This document shows positions 11,456 through 22,400 of a stretch of 64,000 nt of DNA, in pieces. A model generated the notes under the pieces. That model was not told where the DNA came from. It worked only from the letters and a program-made list of their open reading frames with translations, and made no database searches. The translations under genes were made by a program, and so were the position numbers. How positions within the stretch are numbered: position 1 is the first letter of the stretch; each line of letters begins with the position of its first letter. The stretch is from Strigamia acuminata (taxonomy: Eukaryota > Arthropoda > Chilopoda > Geophilomorpha > Linotaeniidae), in the NCBI GenBank assembly GCA_949358305.1, contig OX442321.1, positions 2,505,605-2,569,604 of the forward strand, in the 5' to 3' direction.

Positions 11456-12216
11456 TATAATATATATAATGTATATAATATTATAATATTATGTAGCTCA
11501 AGATAATTGACGGATTTGCGGCAGTCCGCAATCGCGACACTTTATTTGGCGTTACACCAGATTCGCGACACTTTGCCTAAACAGCAAAAAAATTCGCGTT
11601 TTCTGGATTCGCGATTCGTATTTTCGCGACTGTAAATGCGCCCCGTTCAAAAGTCGTGATACCCTTTTTTCAACCAGAAATATTTTCGACTTCAAACAGA
11701 TTATTTTCGACCATTTGCTGGTGTAAATTTAATTGCTTCGCGTGTGTGCCTTCGAGGAAATCCTGCAACTACAATCATTATTGATACCCTATGTGCATTT
11801 AGTTGCTGTCAAACCGGTTTGTTTATGAGTTTCCGTGTAAGCAAAAAAATACTCGACAGTGAAAAGATTAATTACTTAATTTGAGTGCTTTTCAGGAAAT
11901 CCTGCAACCGTGATCATTACTGCAACTATTTCATCGCTTTAGTTTGTCTTTTTCCTCCAAATGTTGCAACTTTGATCATCATTTTCACATTTACTATTGT
12001 GCTTTGGATTACTTAATATTACCCTAAGCCAACAAATACTACAATTACAATAATTATCATGAGTTATGCTGATTGCAGTTATTGTCATTTGATCTATATA
12101 ATGTAGCCCAAACTGGAACTCTTCAGAAGTGTCATTTCCCAGAACTGACAAACTGTCACCAAGTAAACGCTAATTCCCCCAGCACATTTGTATCCAGTAT
12201 CCAAGTGAGCATCTAG
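11456..12216 (+). promoter_or_regulatory. Upstream region, core promoter and noncoding exon 1 of P3
   Basis: AGGAAATCCTG occurs at 11,755-11,765 and the full CAGGAAATCCTG at 11,893-11,904. TATATAAT is at 12,095-12,102 and TCAG at 12,123-12,126, 28 bp apart. Noncoding exon 1 ends CATCTAG at 12,216; its intron runs to the TTTTTGTCAGCAG acceptor (12,320 or 12,323). The stretch 11,500-11,650 contains repeated TTCGCG-type words of unknown nature. Confidence 0.65.
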
Positions 12217-12324
12217 GTAAGCACTTTTTGGTACAACTTATTGAAAACGAAAACCTTTTTTTCAACTTCAAACTACATAACTATTACATTTAATTTCTTT
12301 TCTTCTTCTGTTTTTGTCAGCAGT

Positions 12325-12540
12325 ATGAAGTCGTACCAGTTTCTTGTGGTTTTTCTAATCGTTTTGGGGCTGAATGAAGTGGCTGCAGACTGTAATTGGT
12401 ATGGACAAGCACCGTTCTGCCTTGAAATCTGCCCTGTCTTGACCTTCAAGTGCTCAGTTGACATAAGTGGTAACGGTTCCACTTGCATGATAGGAGAAAA
12501 GGCTTACTGTTGTTCCTCACAAAGTGAATGTCCCTCTTAA
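12325..12540 (+). CDS. Secreted eight-cysteine peptide P3
   Basis: 71 aa. The start is the ATG directly after the exon-2 acceptor. An upstream in-frame ATG at 12,241 lies in the intron. Hydrophobic signal peptide at residues 1-22 (SYQFLVVFLIVLGLNEV), then a mature chain of about 49 residues with cysteine spacing C-x8-C-x3-C-x6-C-x10-C-x7-CC-x5-C, the same as P4. It keeps the APFC and GEKAYCC signatures. It belongs to the MKSYQF subgroup with P1 and P2 and is that subgroup's only intact member here. The AATAAA at about 12,648 is a likely poly(A) signal. Probably a secreted disulfide-stabilised peptide, perhaps antimicrobial; activity unproven. Confidence 0.85.
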   Translation: MKSYQFLVVFLIVLGLNEVAADCNWYGQAPFCLEICPVLTFKCSVDISGNGSTCMIGEKAYCCSSQSECPS

Positions 12541-13007
12541 ACGTTTTAATAAAAATGTTTGTCACTTACAAATACTGGACTACGCTTATAAACGTTAAAA
12601 ATTGTAGAATGTTTAGTGTTTGCATTATGTAGCTCAAAATAAGCGACAAATAAAAATTCAAAGATTAATTTAATGCCTTATTTTGAAATCACACATACAA
12701 GTATTACACTGTACTTAAGTGTATATACACATAATTAAAGCTGCTGGTTCCGGTTGCGTCACTCGATTTACACCCATGCTAACTGATGTACGTATGGGAC
12801 TTCCATACATCTGAAAAAACAAGAAAATTTGCCAACAATTTAAAAAAATAAAAAAAAATAATATAATTAAAAAATAAAAAAATCTTAGGAAAATTAGGAA
12901 ATATTTCTATTTTTTCGCGCGATTTTTTTCCGCAGCCAATCACAGCTTGTTTGCAGCAAACCCCGGATGCAACGTATCCGCAAGTGTGAACCAGGCTTTA
13001 AGCAATT

Positions 13008-13200
13008 AAATGCACATAAGCCAGTGCGGAAATGATGATCGCAGTTGCTACATTTGGTGGGAAAACGCTGAACTTAAGCAACGAAATACACACCATTAGT
13101 GTGAAATTGAAGTCAGATACTGAAATGAGTTCCAATATCATACATGTGGGACTAAAAAGAGATCCAAAGAAACTAATTTAACTTATTTTTTAAATTTGGG
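13008..13200 (-). repeat. Second inverted fragment of a peptide-gene upstream region
   Basis: Closely matches 5506-5700 (TGATGATCGCAGTTGCTACA, then CGCTGAACTTAAGCAA). It is an isolated upstream fragment with no attached peptide coding sequence. Confidence 0.5.
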
Positions 13201-13254
13201 GACCTTCTCTTACAAGAATAACTTACATTTCCGCTCCTATTTAAGAAAGTACAC

Positions 13255-13500
13255 GACCAGGAAATGTCTCATGCAGTAATTGAATTGTTTCACGGGCTGT
13301 ATGGCATGTGGCACCGTCTTGTTGAAACCACATATTGGCCACATCAATATCATCCAATTTCGGCAGAAAGAACTGTGTAACGCTCCATTTCTATTAACCC
13401 TAAACTATCAGCTGCCAAATTGTTTTTTTTTTAGGGTTGCCAACAATTTACTGCACAAATGGTGGCAAATTCAAATCTTGCGTTAATTTTGGGACACCCT
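13255..13500 (-). pseudogene. Transposase fossil (mariner/IS630-like, DUF4817-type)
   Basis: On the minus strand, bases about 13,370-13,258 translate to FLPKLDDIDVANMWFQQDGA followed by TCHTARETIQLLHETFPGRV. This is the characteristic second-aspartate region of this transposase class. The frame breaks upstream and the rest of the protein is missing. A terminal AGGGTGTCCCAAAATTAACG (minus strand from 13,500) is a plausible element end. Confidence 0.7.
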
Positions 13501-13777
13501 TTATGTTTAACTTTACATTTATATAATGCTCTTACATTTAAATACAGAGTATGAAGATTTTTATACCATGTGCAAGCTTCTATGAGGATAAACAGTATAA
13601 ATCAAATGTTATTTTGAAATACGCTTCTATTTTTATTATTTCAAGCCAGGTTGGCGCAAGATTTTGTTTATACCTTCTTCAGATGAATCTATTTAACTGC
13701 TTGAAATTTTAAGGTTTAAATAAAACAGTATTTAATTTGAGTTCAATCCAAATATAGTATTTCTATCCCCACGTGTT
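13501..13777. other. AT-rich spacer, nothing recognised
   Basis: No open frame or repeat structure that I can assign. Confidence 0.4.
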
Positions 13778-14042
13778 GGCGGTGCCGCGAAGACATGCCA
13801 CACCAGCAACCGACCCGTCATACACAGGGAGGAATTCCCATGGATGGCGTGGCCTGTTTGGCGTAACTATTCTGCTGTACTTACCCGTACAGCCCATGCA
13901 ACGGCTCATAGAGGCTCTTGTGGATCCAACACCTCACCACTGAGCGTCATAGTGGAGAATCAAGAGGAAAGCAAAATCAGCACGGAGCACGACTGCCCTT
14001 GCTGGCTTCAGGACTACGCTTCACACGTCTGTCTCGGTTGAG
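13778..14042 (-). repeat. GC-rich dispersed repeat, partial copy
   Basis: Markedly GC-richer than its surroundings. Contains the family blocks CGACCCGTCA-CACAGGG and CCCATGG-GTG found at 35,586, 57,739 and 63,546, here in the same orientation as the 63.5-kb copy. Its class is not recognised (SINE-like or part of a larger element). Confidence 0.6.
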
Positions 14043-14459
14043 ACCCAGCATTTACACCAATGCTAACTGATATATGGGACTTCCATATATCTGAAAAAAT
14101 AAGAAAATTTGACAACAATTTCCTTTAAAAATAACTGCAAAACGAAAATAATCATTTAATTTTGCGGTTTTACAACAAATTGAAACTCAAAAATTGTACA
14201 GCAAATTTTCATTTGAATTTATTGACAATTTCAGGGTGCATAAGAAGCAGCAAGCAAAGTGGCAAAATTAACTACTGAATTCTGTTAAATAACTAAAGTT
14301 TTTTTTTCTTTTTTTTGTATTACCAGTATTATTATTTGGAATCCTGACTTCTTTATCACACAAGTTCATAAAGTTGTCACAACGGTTATTATTACCACTT
14401 GCTGGTGTGCGTATAATAGTTTAATTTGATTTCTTTACTACCAAAAGGTGCAACAAAGA

Positions 14460-14693
14460 TTATTAGAAACCACTTGCTAGTGTGCATTTAATTGCTCAAT
14501 TCCATCGTTTTCTACCAAATGTTGCAACTACAATCATTATAGTGGTTGAGTTGTGCTAATTGCAGTTATTATTACTTGTTCTACATAAAGCAGCAAAAAC
14601 TGAAACTGTTCAGATGGTATAGTTCCAAAAACTGACCGACTACCACCAAATAAACGCCATATTTCTACATCCAGTATCCAAGTGTGCATCTAG
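14460..14693 (+). promoter_or_regulatory. Core promoter and noncoding exon 1 of P4
   Basis: Subgroup upstream motif TTGCAACTACAATCATTATA at 14,521, TATA-like CATAAA at 14,584-14,589 and TCAG at 14,610-14,613. Noncoding exon 1 ends at 14,693 before gtaagc. Exon 2 begins after TCAG at 14,824. Confidence 0.7.
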
Positions 14694-14828
14694 GTAAGCT
14701 CTTTTGGATTCGAACACAACTTAGAAAACAAAAACCTTTTTTTCAATTTCAAACTATGAGTATTTTGCCGTTTCTAGCCGACATAGCTTTTACATTATAA
14801 TATTTCTTCTTCTGTTTTTATCAGCATT

Positions 14829-15044
14829 ATGAAGCCGTACCAGATCCTTTTTGTTTTTCTGATTGTTGTGGGCCTGAATGAAGTGATGGCCGGAAGTTGT
14901 CATTGGGATGGAACTGCCCCGGTATGTGAAGGCAGTTGCGATTACCCTTTAACACTTTGCAAATATTCCAAATACGGCGATGGTAAAAAGTGTCATTTGG
15001 GAGAGAAGGCGTACTGTTGTGACGAGTCAGTTGACTGTGAGTAA
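14829..15044 (+). CDS. Secreted eight-cysteine peptide P4
   Basis: 71 aa. Signal peptide residues 1-20 (KPYQILFVFLIVVGLNEV), mature peptide from about GSC with spacing C-x8-C-x3-C-x6-C-x10-C-x7-CC-x5-C. Signatures HWDGTAP, SCDYPL and GEKAYCC. Nearly the same as P8 and close to P5 and P10. Its normal poly(A) region has been pushed about 2 kb downstream (to about 17,148) by the element at 15,110-17,107, so its transcript end may be altered. Presumed extracellular; role unknown, possibly antimicrobial. Confidence 0.88.
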   Translation: MKPYQILFVFLIVVGLNEVMAGSCHWDGTAPVCEGSCDYPLTLCKYSKYGDGKKCHLGEKAYCCDESVDCE

Positions 15045-15109
15045 ATAATATAATTATATTTGTCAATGCTAAATACTGGACCGGCTATAAATGTACCCCA
15101 AACTGTATA

Positions 15110-17107
15110 CACTGGAAAAAAATATGGCTTTACAAATTGTAAATGTTCTAAAAGTTAATGCGTAAATGTGAGCTTTACAGTTTTTGTAAAGTTGTTGTAA
15201 AATCGAAGAAAAATTAGACATTTAACATTGAATTTACACACTTTGTAAATTTCATGTGTAAATCAGACATTTACATTAAATTTAATTTCCTTGTAAATGA
15301 CTTGGTTGAAATAGCACATTTAACAATAAGTTTAAGTTGCATGTAAATATCTTGTTTTAAATTAGATAATTAGCATCAACATTAAAATAATAAAAATCAA
15401 TAAAAACTAATCAAAAGTAAAATGAAATACATCAAAATGATCACTGAAAAACAAGAAACAAAAAATGCAATCGTAACAATACTCGGAAATGATTCAAAAA
15501 GCTAATAAAATGACAAAAACTAACTTAGCTCTCAAAAGATCGAGGTTGACCAATGAGAGCGCAGCAACCTTCAGTTGGGTTCAAACTCAAAATTTAGACT
15601 GCATCAAACACAAAAAACAAGCATGAATAAGAACTTAAATTAATTATTAATAATTAATTAGTACACAGAATGAATGACAAAACAATTTTACAAATTAGTA
15701 ACAAGGCACATTTGAAATCAACGGTAAAATCCAACATGGCGTCCACAACTGAGGACACTCCCGGTTCTTGCTCAAACAAGCGATTTACACTCGAACCAGC
15801 GAAGGATTACCACTAAAATCGGTACAAAACATAAGAATACATGTGTATAATTAGTAATTAATTGTTTTACAACTTCTAGGAAATGAATAATACTTTGAAT
15901 GAGGACAAAAGCGCACTACATGAGCTACGCCCAAAACCAACAGACGAAAAAGGCACCAAATAGACCTTCAGAGTATTCTGATCATCAAAAGACCATCAAA
16001 AATGAAATTAACAGGTAAAAATACATCAAAACGCTTCTGTTTGAGAATATTAAACTGAAATTTCAACCTAAAAACACTCCTTTTCAGAATCATCGCATAA
16101 GTCAACTGGAAACTGAAACGTGCATCATTAACATAGCACAACTGAACCGGAAAATGACACATTGATGATTATGAAGAAACATACACGAAAACAACAACAA
16201 AAAATGGAAAAAGGAATCGAATCAGATAAGCTTTTTAATTAATTATATCAAAAGAAGATTTATTTAAGGCATTTAAAACCATTTCAGGAAAAATTCACCG
16301 ATTGGGAAGAATACAACAAGGAAAAAACAACACAGAGAGACGACACACTTGAAAATGTAAAAAAACTGATTTGAGATTTAATTCTAATCTAAGCAAACAG
16401 ATTTGATGGTAGATTTGAAATTTCGGCCGTTGGTGTATACTTTTTACACTTGATGGTAGAAAATCAGATTGGCTGTTGGTTTGTTTGTTTAATAAATAAT
16501 GAAATGCACATGACAGCTTATATTTAAAAAAAATATTTTTGTAATATTTGTAATATTTTATTTGTAATATTTTAATGTGATACATTTTTAAAAATCTTGT
16601 ATAACTGTGATTAGTTTTCTGTGATATACAGTATTTAAAATGTGTAAAAATATTTGTGAGAAATATTATACTGTGATTACATGTAAATATATTTATTAAA
16701 ATATAAAATCTAAAATTGTTAAGGGATGAAAAGTAAATGAAAATTTGAAATTTCAGCTTTGTAAAGTCACATTTACAAAGAGTGTAAATTTTTGTTTAAA
16801 TCAATAAATTTACAAGATTAAAACTGCATTTTTCATTAAACAGACAATAAATTTAAAGTTTGTAAATTTGAAATTTGTCAGCTTTTACAGAAATTAAATT
16901 TATTGTTAAATCCAACAAATTTGAAATTTACAAACTGTAAAGTTATTGTGCGTGTTTATTGTAAAATGTCTTTTTACTTTTGTAAAGTTATTGTGTAAAA
17001 CAAAAGTTTACAATTTTTGTAAATGTGACTTTACAAAGCCGAAAGTTCAAATTTACAATAACTTTTCAGCAATTGAAAGACATGTAAAGCCATATTTTTT
17101 TCCAGTG
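15110..17107. mobile_element. 2-kb CACTGG...CCAGTG inverted-repeat element in the P4 3' region
   Basis: Perfectly matched ends: CACTGGAAAAAAATATGGCT at 15,110 and its reverse complement ending at 17,107. Subterminal regions are full of short TTTACA/TGTAAA words. The left part (15,120-15,310) and right part (16,750-17,060) are loosely inverted. It splits the family 3' UTR: TGTATA lies left and ATATTTGAATATTTGAATTA right, suggesting an ATA duplication. No transposase recognised in the core. A second, interrupted copy is at 57,661. Confidence 0.8.
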
Positions 17108-17396
17108 ATATTTGAATATTTGAATTATGTAACTCAAACCAATTGAGAAATAAAATTTAAAAGATTAATTTAGTGTCTTTTCAACTCTTTCTCTCTTTAC
17201 ATTTTACGACTGTTTTTGGTACCAAGAAACAAATAGAAACACTCATTTCAATGAGTTGATAATTGAAACATGTGGAAGCTTTTTTTAAAAAATTAAAAAG
17301 CAAAAATCATCATCAACTAAATTAAAATTGTATTAACAATTTTCTGAGATTCCACTCTGAGTATCGTAGTCATAAAAAAAACATGTCATCGTTAGA
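17108..17396 (+). other. Displaced 3' end of P4 and start of the P4-UBL spacer
   Basis: Contains the conserved peptide-gene tail (AATAAAATTTAAAAGATTAA near 17,150, then TTAGTGTCTTTTCAACTC) and the spacer leading to the CATCGTTAG block, which is where the BEL element inserted. Confidence 0.6.
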
Positions 17397-17867
17397 TTTG
17401 AAATGCAATATGATATTTGCGGATTAATTGTAGATTCCCTGAATAACAATATTCGATCTCAAATTGTTGTGTAGATTGTGAGAAATAAAGAGCATGACTT
17501 GTTGGTTCAAAACTTCTTCAAGACTAATTTTATTCTATTCAGAACAGTGGTAATTAAAAATACAAAGAAACAAATGACAAATACTCCATGCTACAGGGTG
17601 AAGCACACGGAGAAAATATGACGAGTTCCAAAGGGGAACGCCAGATAATTGCTAACACATAGAAAGACGAGTTGATTCTCAGAAAAAGATAAAAAGGTCA
17701 AGTTGAAAAATAGCCACTTCAAATTAAATAAAATACAACTTTAAAAGAATTAAATAAAACACAGTCAAATTCAATGATATATCAAATATCGGACTATTTC
17801 AAACAATGAACAAATAATGAATAAATTTTAATAATAATACACGTGTAAAAGCGTGTCGGTTTTCACA
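17397..17867 (-). repeat. 3' LTR of the BEL/Pao element
   Basis: 471 bp, identical to the partner LTR at 23,194-23,664 except at one position near 17,628. The pol stop codon (17,863-17,865) lies inside it. Confidence 0.95.
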
Positions 17868-19464
17868 CTGCCGGCGGCACGGGACCGGAATGAATCTCCA
17901 TTTTTATTAAGCGTTGCACAGGTCGCCTAAATTTATTGCCGTTAGGCATTAACAATTCGCATGAGCGCGTCACACCGTCTTTGCCGGGATGAATACTGGT
18001 AACACGTGCCATTTTCCAGTTAACTCTTGATTTTAGTAAATCCTCCACTAACACTACATCTCCCGTTTGAAGTTGACAAGTATTTGGTTTTCCCACTTGT
18101 CTCTTTAAGTCGACCAAATACTCACGAGACCATCGTCGCCAAAAGTCCATCAAGATGCTTTGGCGTCTCTTCCATTGGTGGATGAATGACTGCTGAGTCG
18201 GTTCGTTCGAGGTAGCGTCTTCAGCAGATGGCAAACTTGTCAGGTTGGTCCCCGTCAAAAAATGGGCCGGTGTGAGCGCTTCGGGTTCATTTGGCGCGTC
18301 ATAGATGTAGGTAATAGGTCTTTTGTTGATGATGGCCTCTACCTGGGTGAGCAAAGTTTCAAGTTGGAAGAAGTTGAGAGAGGCTGATCCTATCATTTTT
18401 TTTAAACAAGATTTGACAGTTTGAATCATCCTCTCCCAAAATCCTCCCCACCAAGGAGCATTTTCCACGATGAATTTCCACTCAATCCCTTTTTGGGTTA
18501 AGAAATTGCGCACGGAATCGTCTTTTGTATTTTGCAGCAGAGCGCACAGTTCACGGTTTGTACGATGGAACGTCGTCCCGTTGTCACTGTAGATGGTCCT
18601 AGGCATCCCTCGTCGGCTGATGAAGCGTTCCAGCACGCCTACGAAATCTGAGGTGGTAAGTGACGGAATCAGTTCCAAGTGTACTGCTCGGACATTGGCG
18701 CAAGTGAAGAGGGCGATGTATGCTTTGGTCTTCCTTCCACGTACGATGATTGGGCCTGCGAAATCGACTCCAGTGATGGCGAATGGGCTGCACTGTGATA
18801 CTCGATCAAAAGGTAGTTGTCCGGGCACTTCTCTCATCAATCGTCCATTTATTCTCTTGCAAGTCACACACTTGTTTAGAATCGTTTTCAAAGTTCTCCT
18901 TGCGGCCGGCGTCCAGTAATTCTGACGAAAATATGCCAAGGTAGCTGTCAAACCGCAATGGAAAACCTGAGAATGTGAAAACGATAAAATCAATTTAGTG
19001 AGTGCATGATCGGACGGGAGAAGCACGGGGGAGTTTGCAGTGATGGCATCTTTGGAGTTCTTGAGTCGAGTGTCCAATTTGAACACGCCAGAAACGTCCA
19101 AAAAAACTTTTAAGTTTTGTAGTTTTGAATCGGTCAACGGCTTTTCATTTTGTAGTCGTGTCATCTCGGCTCCGTAGCACTCTCGCTGTGCAGCTCGGAT
19201 CAGTGTCGTCTCGGCTCGTTTGAGTTCGGTGACGGTTAGTGGTCCTTGGATTTTTTCTGAGGTGTCAGCAGCTCGTGTGTTGGCTGCGAATCTCAGCATC
19301 CAGGCCGTGACTCGTCGTAATCGACCGAACGAACTAAATTTGGAAAAAATAAATTCAGTATTAATGATTTGGAAGGATTCGACGTGAGTCTCGATGTCGT
19401 CCTCGTCTGAATCGTCTGTTATTTCCACCTCCAAGCTTGGCCAATTGTCACGTGAGTCCCGCAT
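17863..19464 (-). CDS. BEL/Pao Pol, integrase part, downstream of an in-frame stop
   Basis: 533 aa from the first ATG after the stop. The frame is the same as the 1215-aa ORF upstream: only six codons and one TAG lie between. Shows the integrase zinc region (HCGLTATLAYFRQNYW, later CVTC) at about residues 170-200. The DDE core follows, with GVDFAGPI near 225-235, YSDNGTTF near 292 and WWGGFWERM near 340. A BEL C-terminal region ends inside the LTR. Probably translated only by readthrough or dead in this copy. Confidence 0.93.
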   Translation of the reverse strand: MRDSRDNWPSLEVEITDDSDEDDIETHVESFQIINTEFIFSKFSSFGRLRRVTAWMLRFAANTRAADTSEKIQGPLTVTELKRAETTLIRAAQRECYGAEMTRLQNEKPLTDSKLQNLKVFLDVSGVFKLDTRLKNSKDAITANSPVLLPSDHALTKLILSFSHSQVFHCGLTATLAYFRQNYWTPAARRTLKTILNKCVTCKRINGRLMREVPGQLPFDRVSQCSPFAITGVDFAGPIIVRGRKTKAYIALFTCANVRAVHLELIPSLTTSDFVGVLERFISRRGMPRTIYSDNGTTFHRTNRELCALLQNTKDDSVRNFLTQKGIEWKFIVENAPWWGGFWERMIQTVKSCLKKMIGSASLNFFQLETLLTQVEAIINKRPITYIYDAPNEPEALTPAHFLTGTNLTSLPSAEDATSNEPTQQSFIHQWKRRQSILMDFWRRWSREYLVDLKRQVGKPNTCQLQTGDVVLVEDLLKSRVNWKMARVTSIHPGKDGVTRSCELLMPNGNKFRRPVQRLIKMEIHSGPVPPAV

Positions 19465-19482
19465 CCAGTTTGGACCGTTCCA

Positions 19483-22400
19483 CTACAGCTGGTCGTTTAT
19501 CAATTCGTCGACTGTCAAACCGCGTGTCAAGCGGTCAGCAGGATTGTCGACGCCTGGCACGTGTCTCCAATTGTCAATTTTTGACTTTTCGCGGATTTCT
19601 AACACTCTGTTCTGTATGAATGTCGGCGGCCTTTTAGCTGTGTTGCGGATCCAATGTATGCATATTTGGGAGTCAGTCCAGTAGTGTATTTCACGGCAGC
19701 TCGTCACTTCTTTAATTTGGTCGGCCATGCGGACTGCTACCAAGGCTCCCATTAGTTCCAATTTTGGCAATGTTAATGGCTTGACTGGTGCCACCCTACA
19801 TTTAGAAAAAATAAAAAAAGAATTGATTAAGTCTTCCGTGGTGTCTTGAATGTAGGCGACAGCACCGTACGCCTTGGGGCTTGCATCGGAAAAAATATGG
19901 ATCTCGCAGTTCATTTCATTTTTCACTCCCAGCCATCTTGGAATTTGGAATTCACTCAATTTTGGAATTTGTTCTGCCCATTTAAGCCAGTTGAGTCTAA
20001 GAACATCATCCAATTTTTCATCCCATTCCAATTTTCTCAGCCAAAGTGATTGGAAAAAGATTCTTGCAGTGACGGTGAATGGCGTGACGAATCCGAGTGG
20101 GTCAAATATCTGGGCGGAGATTTGGACTACTTCTCTTTTCGTCACTGTTGTGCTGTCCACGCTCGATATATTTTCGATTTGTAGACTCAGCTTGTCTGAA
20201 GTTGGATCCCATTTCAGTCCCAGCACTTTGGATTCTTCATTTGATGTCACCTTTGCATCTGCAGGATCTTCTTTTCTGAATATTTCGCGTAGTTCAGGAG
20301 AATTAGTCTGCCATTTTACCAGTTGCATGCCGGCTGATGAGAGCATTTCGCGAGCTTGTTCGAATGTCCTCACTGCCTGGTCAATGTCGTCCACCGACGT
20401 GATCAAATCGTCCACGTATAAGAATCGACAAAGTAATTCGTATGTGGCGGGATATTTGTCTTGGTAGATCTTGATGTGGCGTTTGATGGTTGCATTTAAA
20501 AGGAAAGGGCTGGGCGCTGCGCCGAAGAGAACGCGTGTTTGGCGTAGTACTCGAATTTTGGCTCGTCCCGTTCCGTCCCAGTCTGCGCAAACCCACAGAA
20601 AACGTGTTACGTCTCGATCCTTTACTTCAATTTCGATCATGTGGAACGCCTTGCGAATATCCGACGTCTCAGCGATTTTTCGGAGTCTAAATTTCATCAA
20701 TACAACGATTAGGGACGGCAAAAAGTTTATACCTTTGGACAGGCAATCGTTTAGCGATAGCTGCCCTTTTCGATGGGCTGACGCGTCGAACACGATCCTC
20801 AGTTTTGTTGTAACTCGTTCTTCTTTTATTATTGGCCTGTGTGGCATGTAATAAATTGGGTTGGACGTGTCTCCGGTCACTTCTTCAACGATGCCTTGTT
20901 CCAATTGTTCCTCGATGACTTTTTTATATTCTAAATACAAATTAGGCTGTCGACGGAATTTTCTAAGCAAATTCATGAAACGCTGCTCTGCAATGGTAAA
21001 ATTATCTTCTAGCTCGTTGCTGTCGACGACCCACGGCAGTGCAACCGAATAGTTGGTTCCAGTCCATCGTATTGATTCGTTGAATTTGCGCAGAACTTCG
21101 ACTTCGTCCGTGTCTTCCATCGACTCATGCTGGATTCCAATGGCCTCCAACTCCCAGAGCTTCTTCATAATGTCATCTGTGGATTGTACAAGGGTGATTT
21201 TATTTGTTCTCACCGTTGTTGCAAGGATGTGAGTGCCATTGGTTGTTTGTCCATGCAGTGTCCACCCAAAGTTTGTGTTGACCGCTATTAAGTTGTCTTC
21301 TATGAATTCAGTTCTCTTGGTCGTAATTTTCCAGTAGTTGTCGACTCCTATCAATAAATCCACCTCGTCGGAATGCAGGGCCACCTGTTTACATGCCACT
21401 TGGACTCCTTTCTCCTTCAATTTTTTGTTTAAGTATTCATTCGGGACTTCGCAGGGTGTTGACGTCACGTGTGAGATTTCTACGGCTTCTATTGTGATGC
21501 GAGGCGTCTCGGCGTGCGTTGGAGTGAGAGTCAATTCCACCTTGTTGTGGACTCCAGTCGTCGGCTCGCGACCAAACACGGATAAAGTCATTTGCTCGGT
21601 TCCTATAATTTTCAGATTTAGTTTTCTCGACAGATCAGCTCTTATAAATGTCCGTTGTGCCCCGCCATCGACGTAGCACACGGCTGGTTTCGTTATTTTT
21701 TCGCCAATCACGTTCACCATCATCACCATTAAAAATTCGTATTTCTTGGTTTTACTCACGACGGCAGAGGCGTGTACTTTTAGCGCAGTGTTGTCGATCG
21801 GGTTGGCTCGTGGTTGATCGCAGATTTGAGTGTGGTGTAATCCGTCACATCGGAAGCATTTCATGGTGGTACGGCAGTCTTCAGTTTTATGGGGTGTTCT
21901 GCCTAAACATCTCATGCAAGTTCCTTGTGATTGAATTTTCCTCCTTCGCTCTTCCACCGTGAGTGGGCACGTTTTTCGGCTGTGTTCATTAGAAGAGCAA
22001 AATTGACATTTATTTGTTACCACCGAGAGTGAGTTGACGGAGCTCTCCTTGGCTCCTCCTCTGCGTCGATGTGACTTTCCCTTCGAATCTCCACTTCCTT
22101 TGGCCGGGTCAGTTGGCGTGGGTGTTTTGATCGCTTTTTGTTGGTTTATCATCATTTCGTATCGATTCTCCTTTAATAAAAATTCTCGTACCCACGACAT
22201 TAATCTGATTACCGATCGTTCGCCCTCGCAGTCGTCATCATATTTGCGCATTACGGTTCTCGGAATGGCTGCGGCCAGGACGGGGAACAGCATGCGTTGG
22301 ATTTCTACGAGCGGAACTTGGATATTCGACAAGTTTTCCACGTTTATTTCCACGTGTCGGTGCAGCTTTTGTAGTCCAACAATGTCTCGTTCACTGCTAA

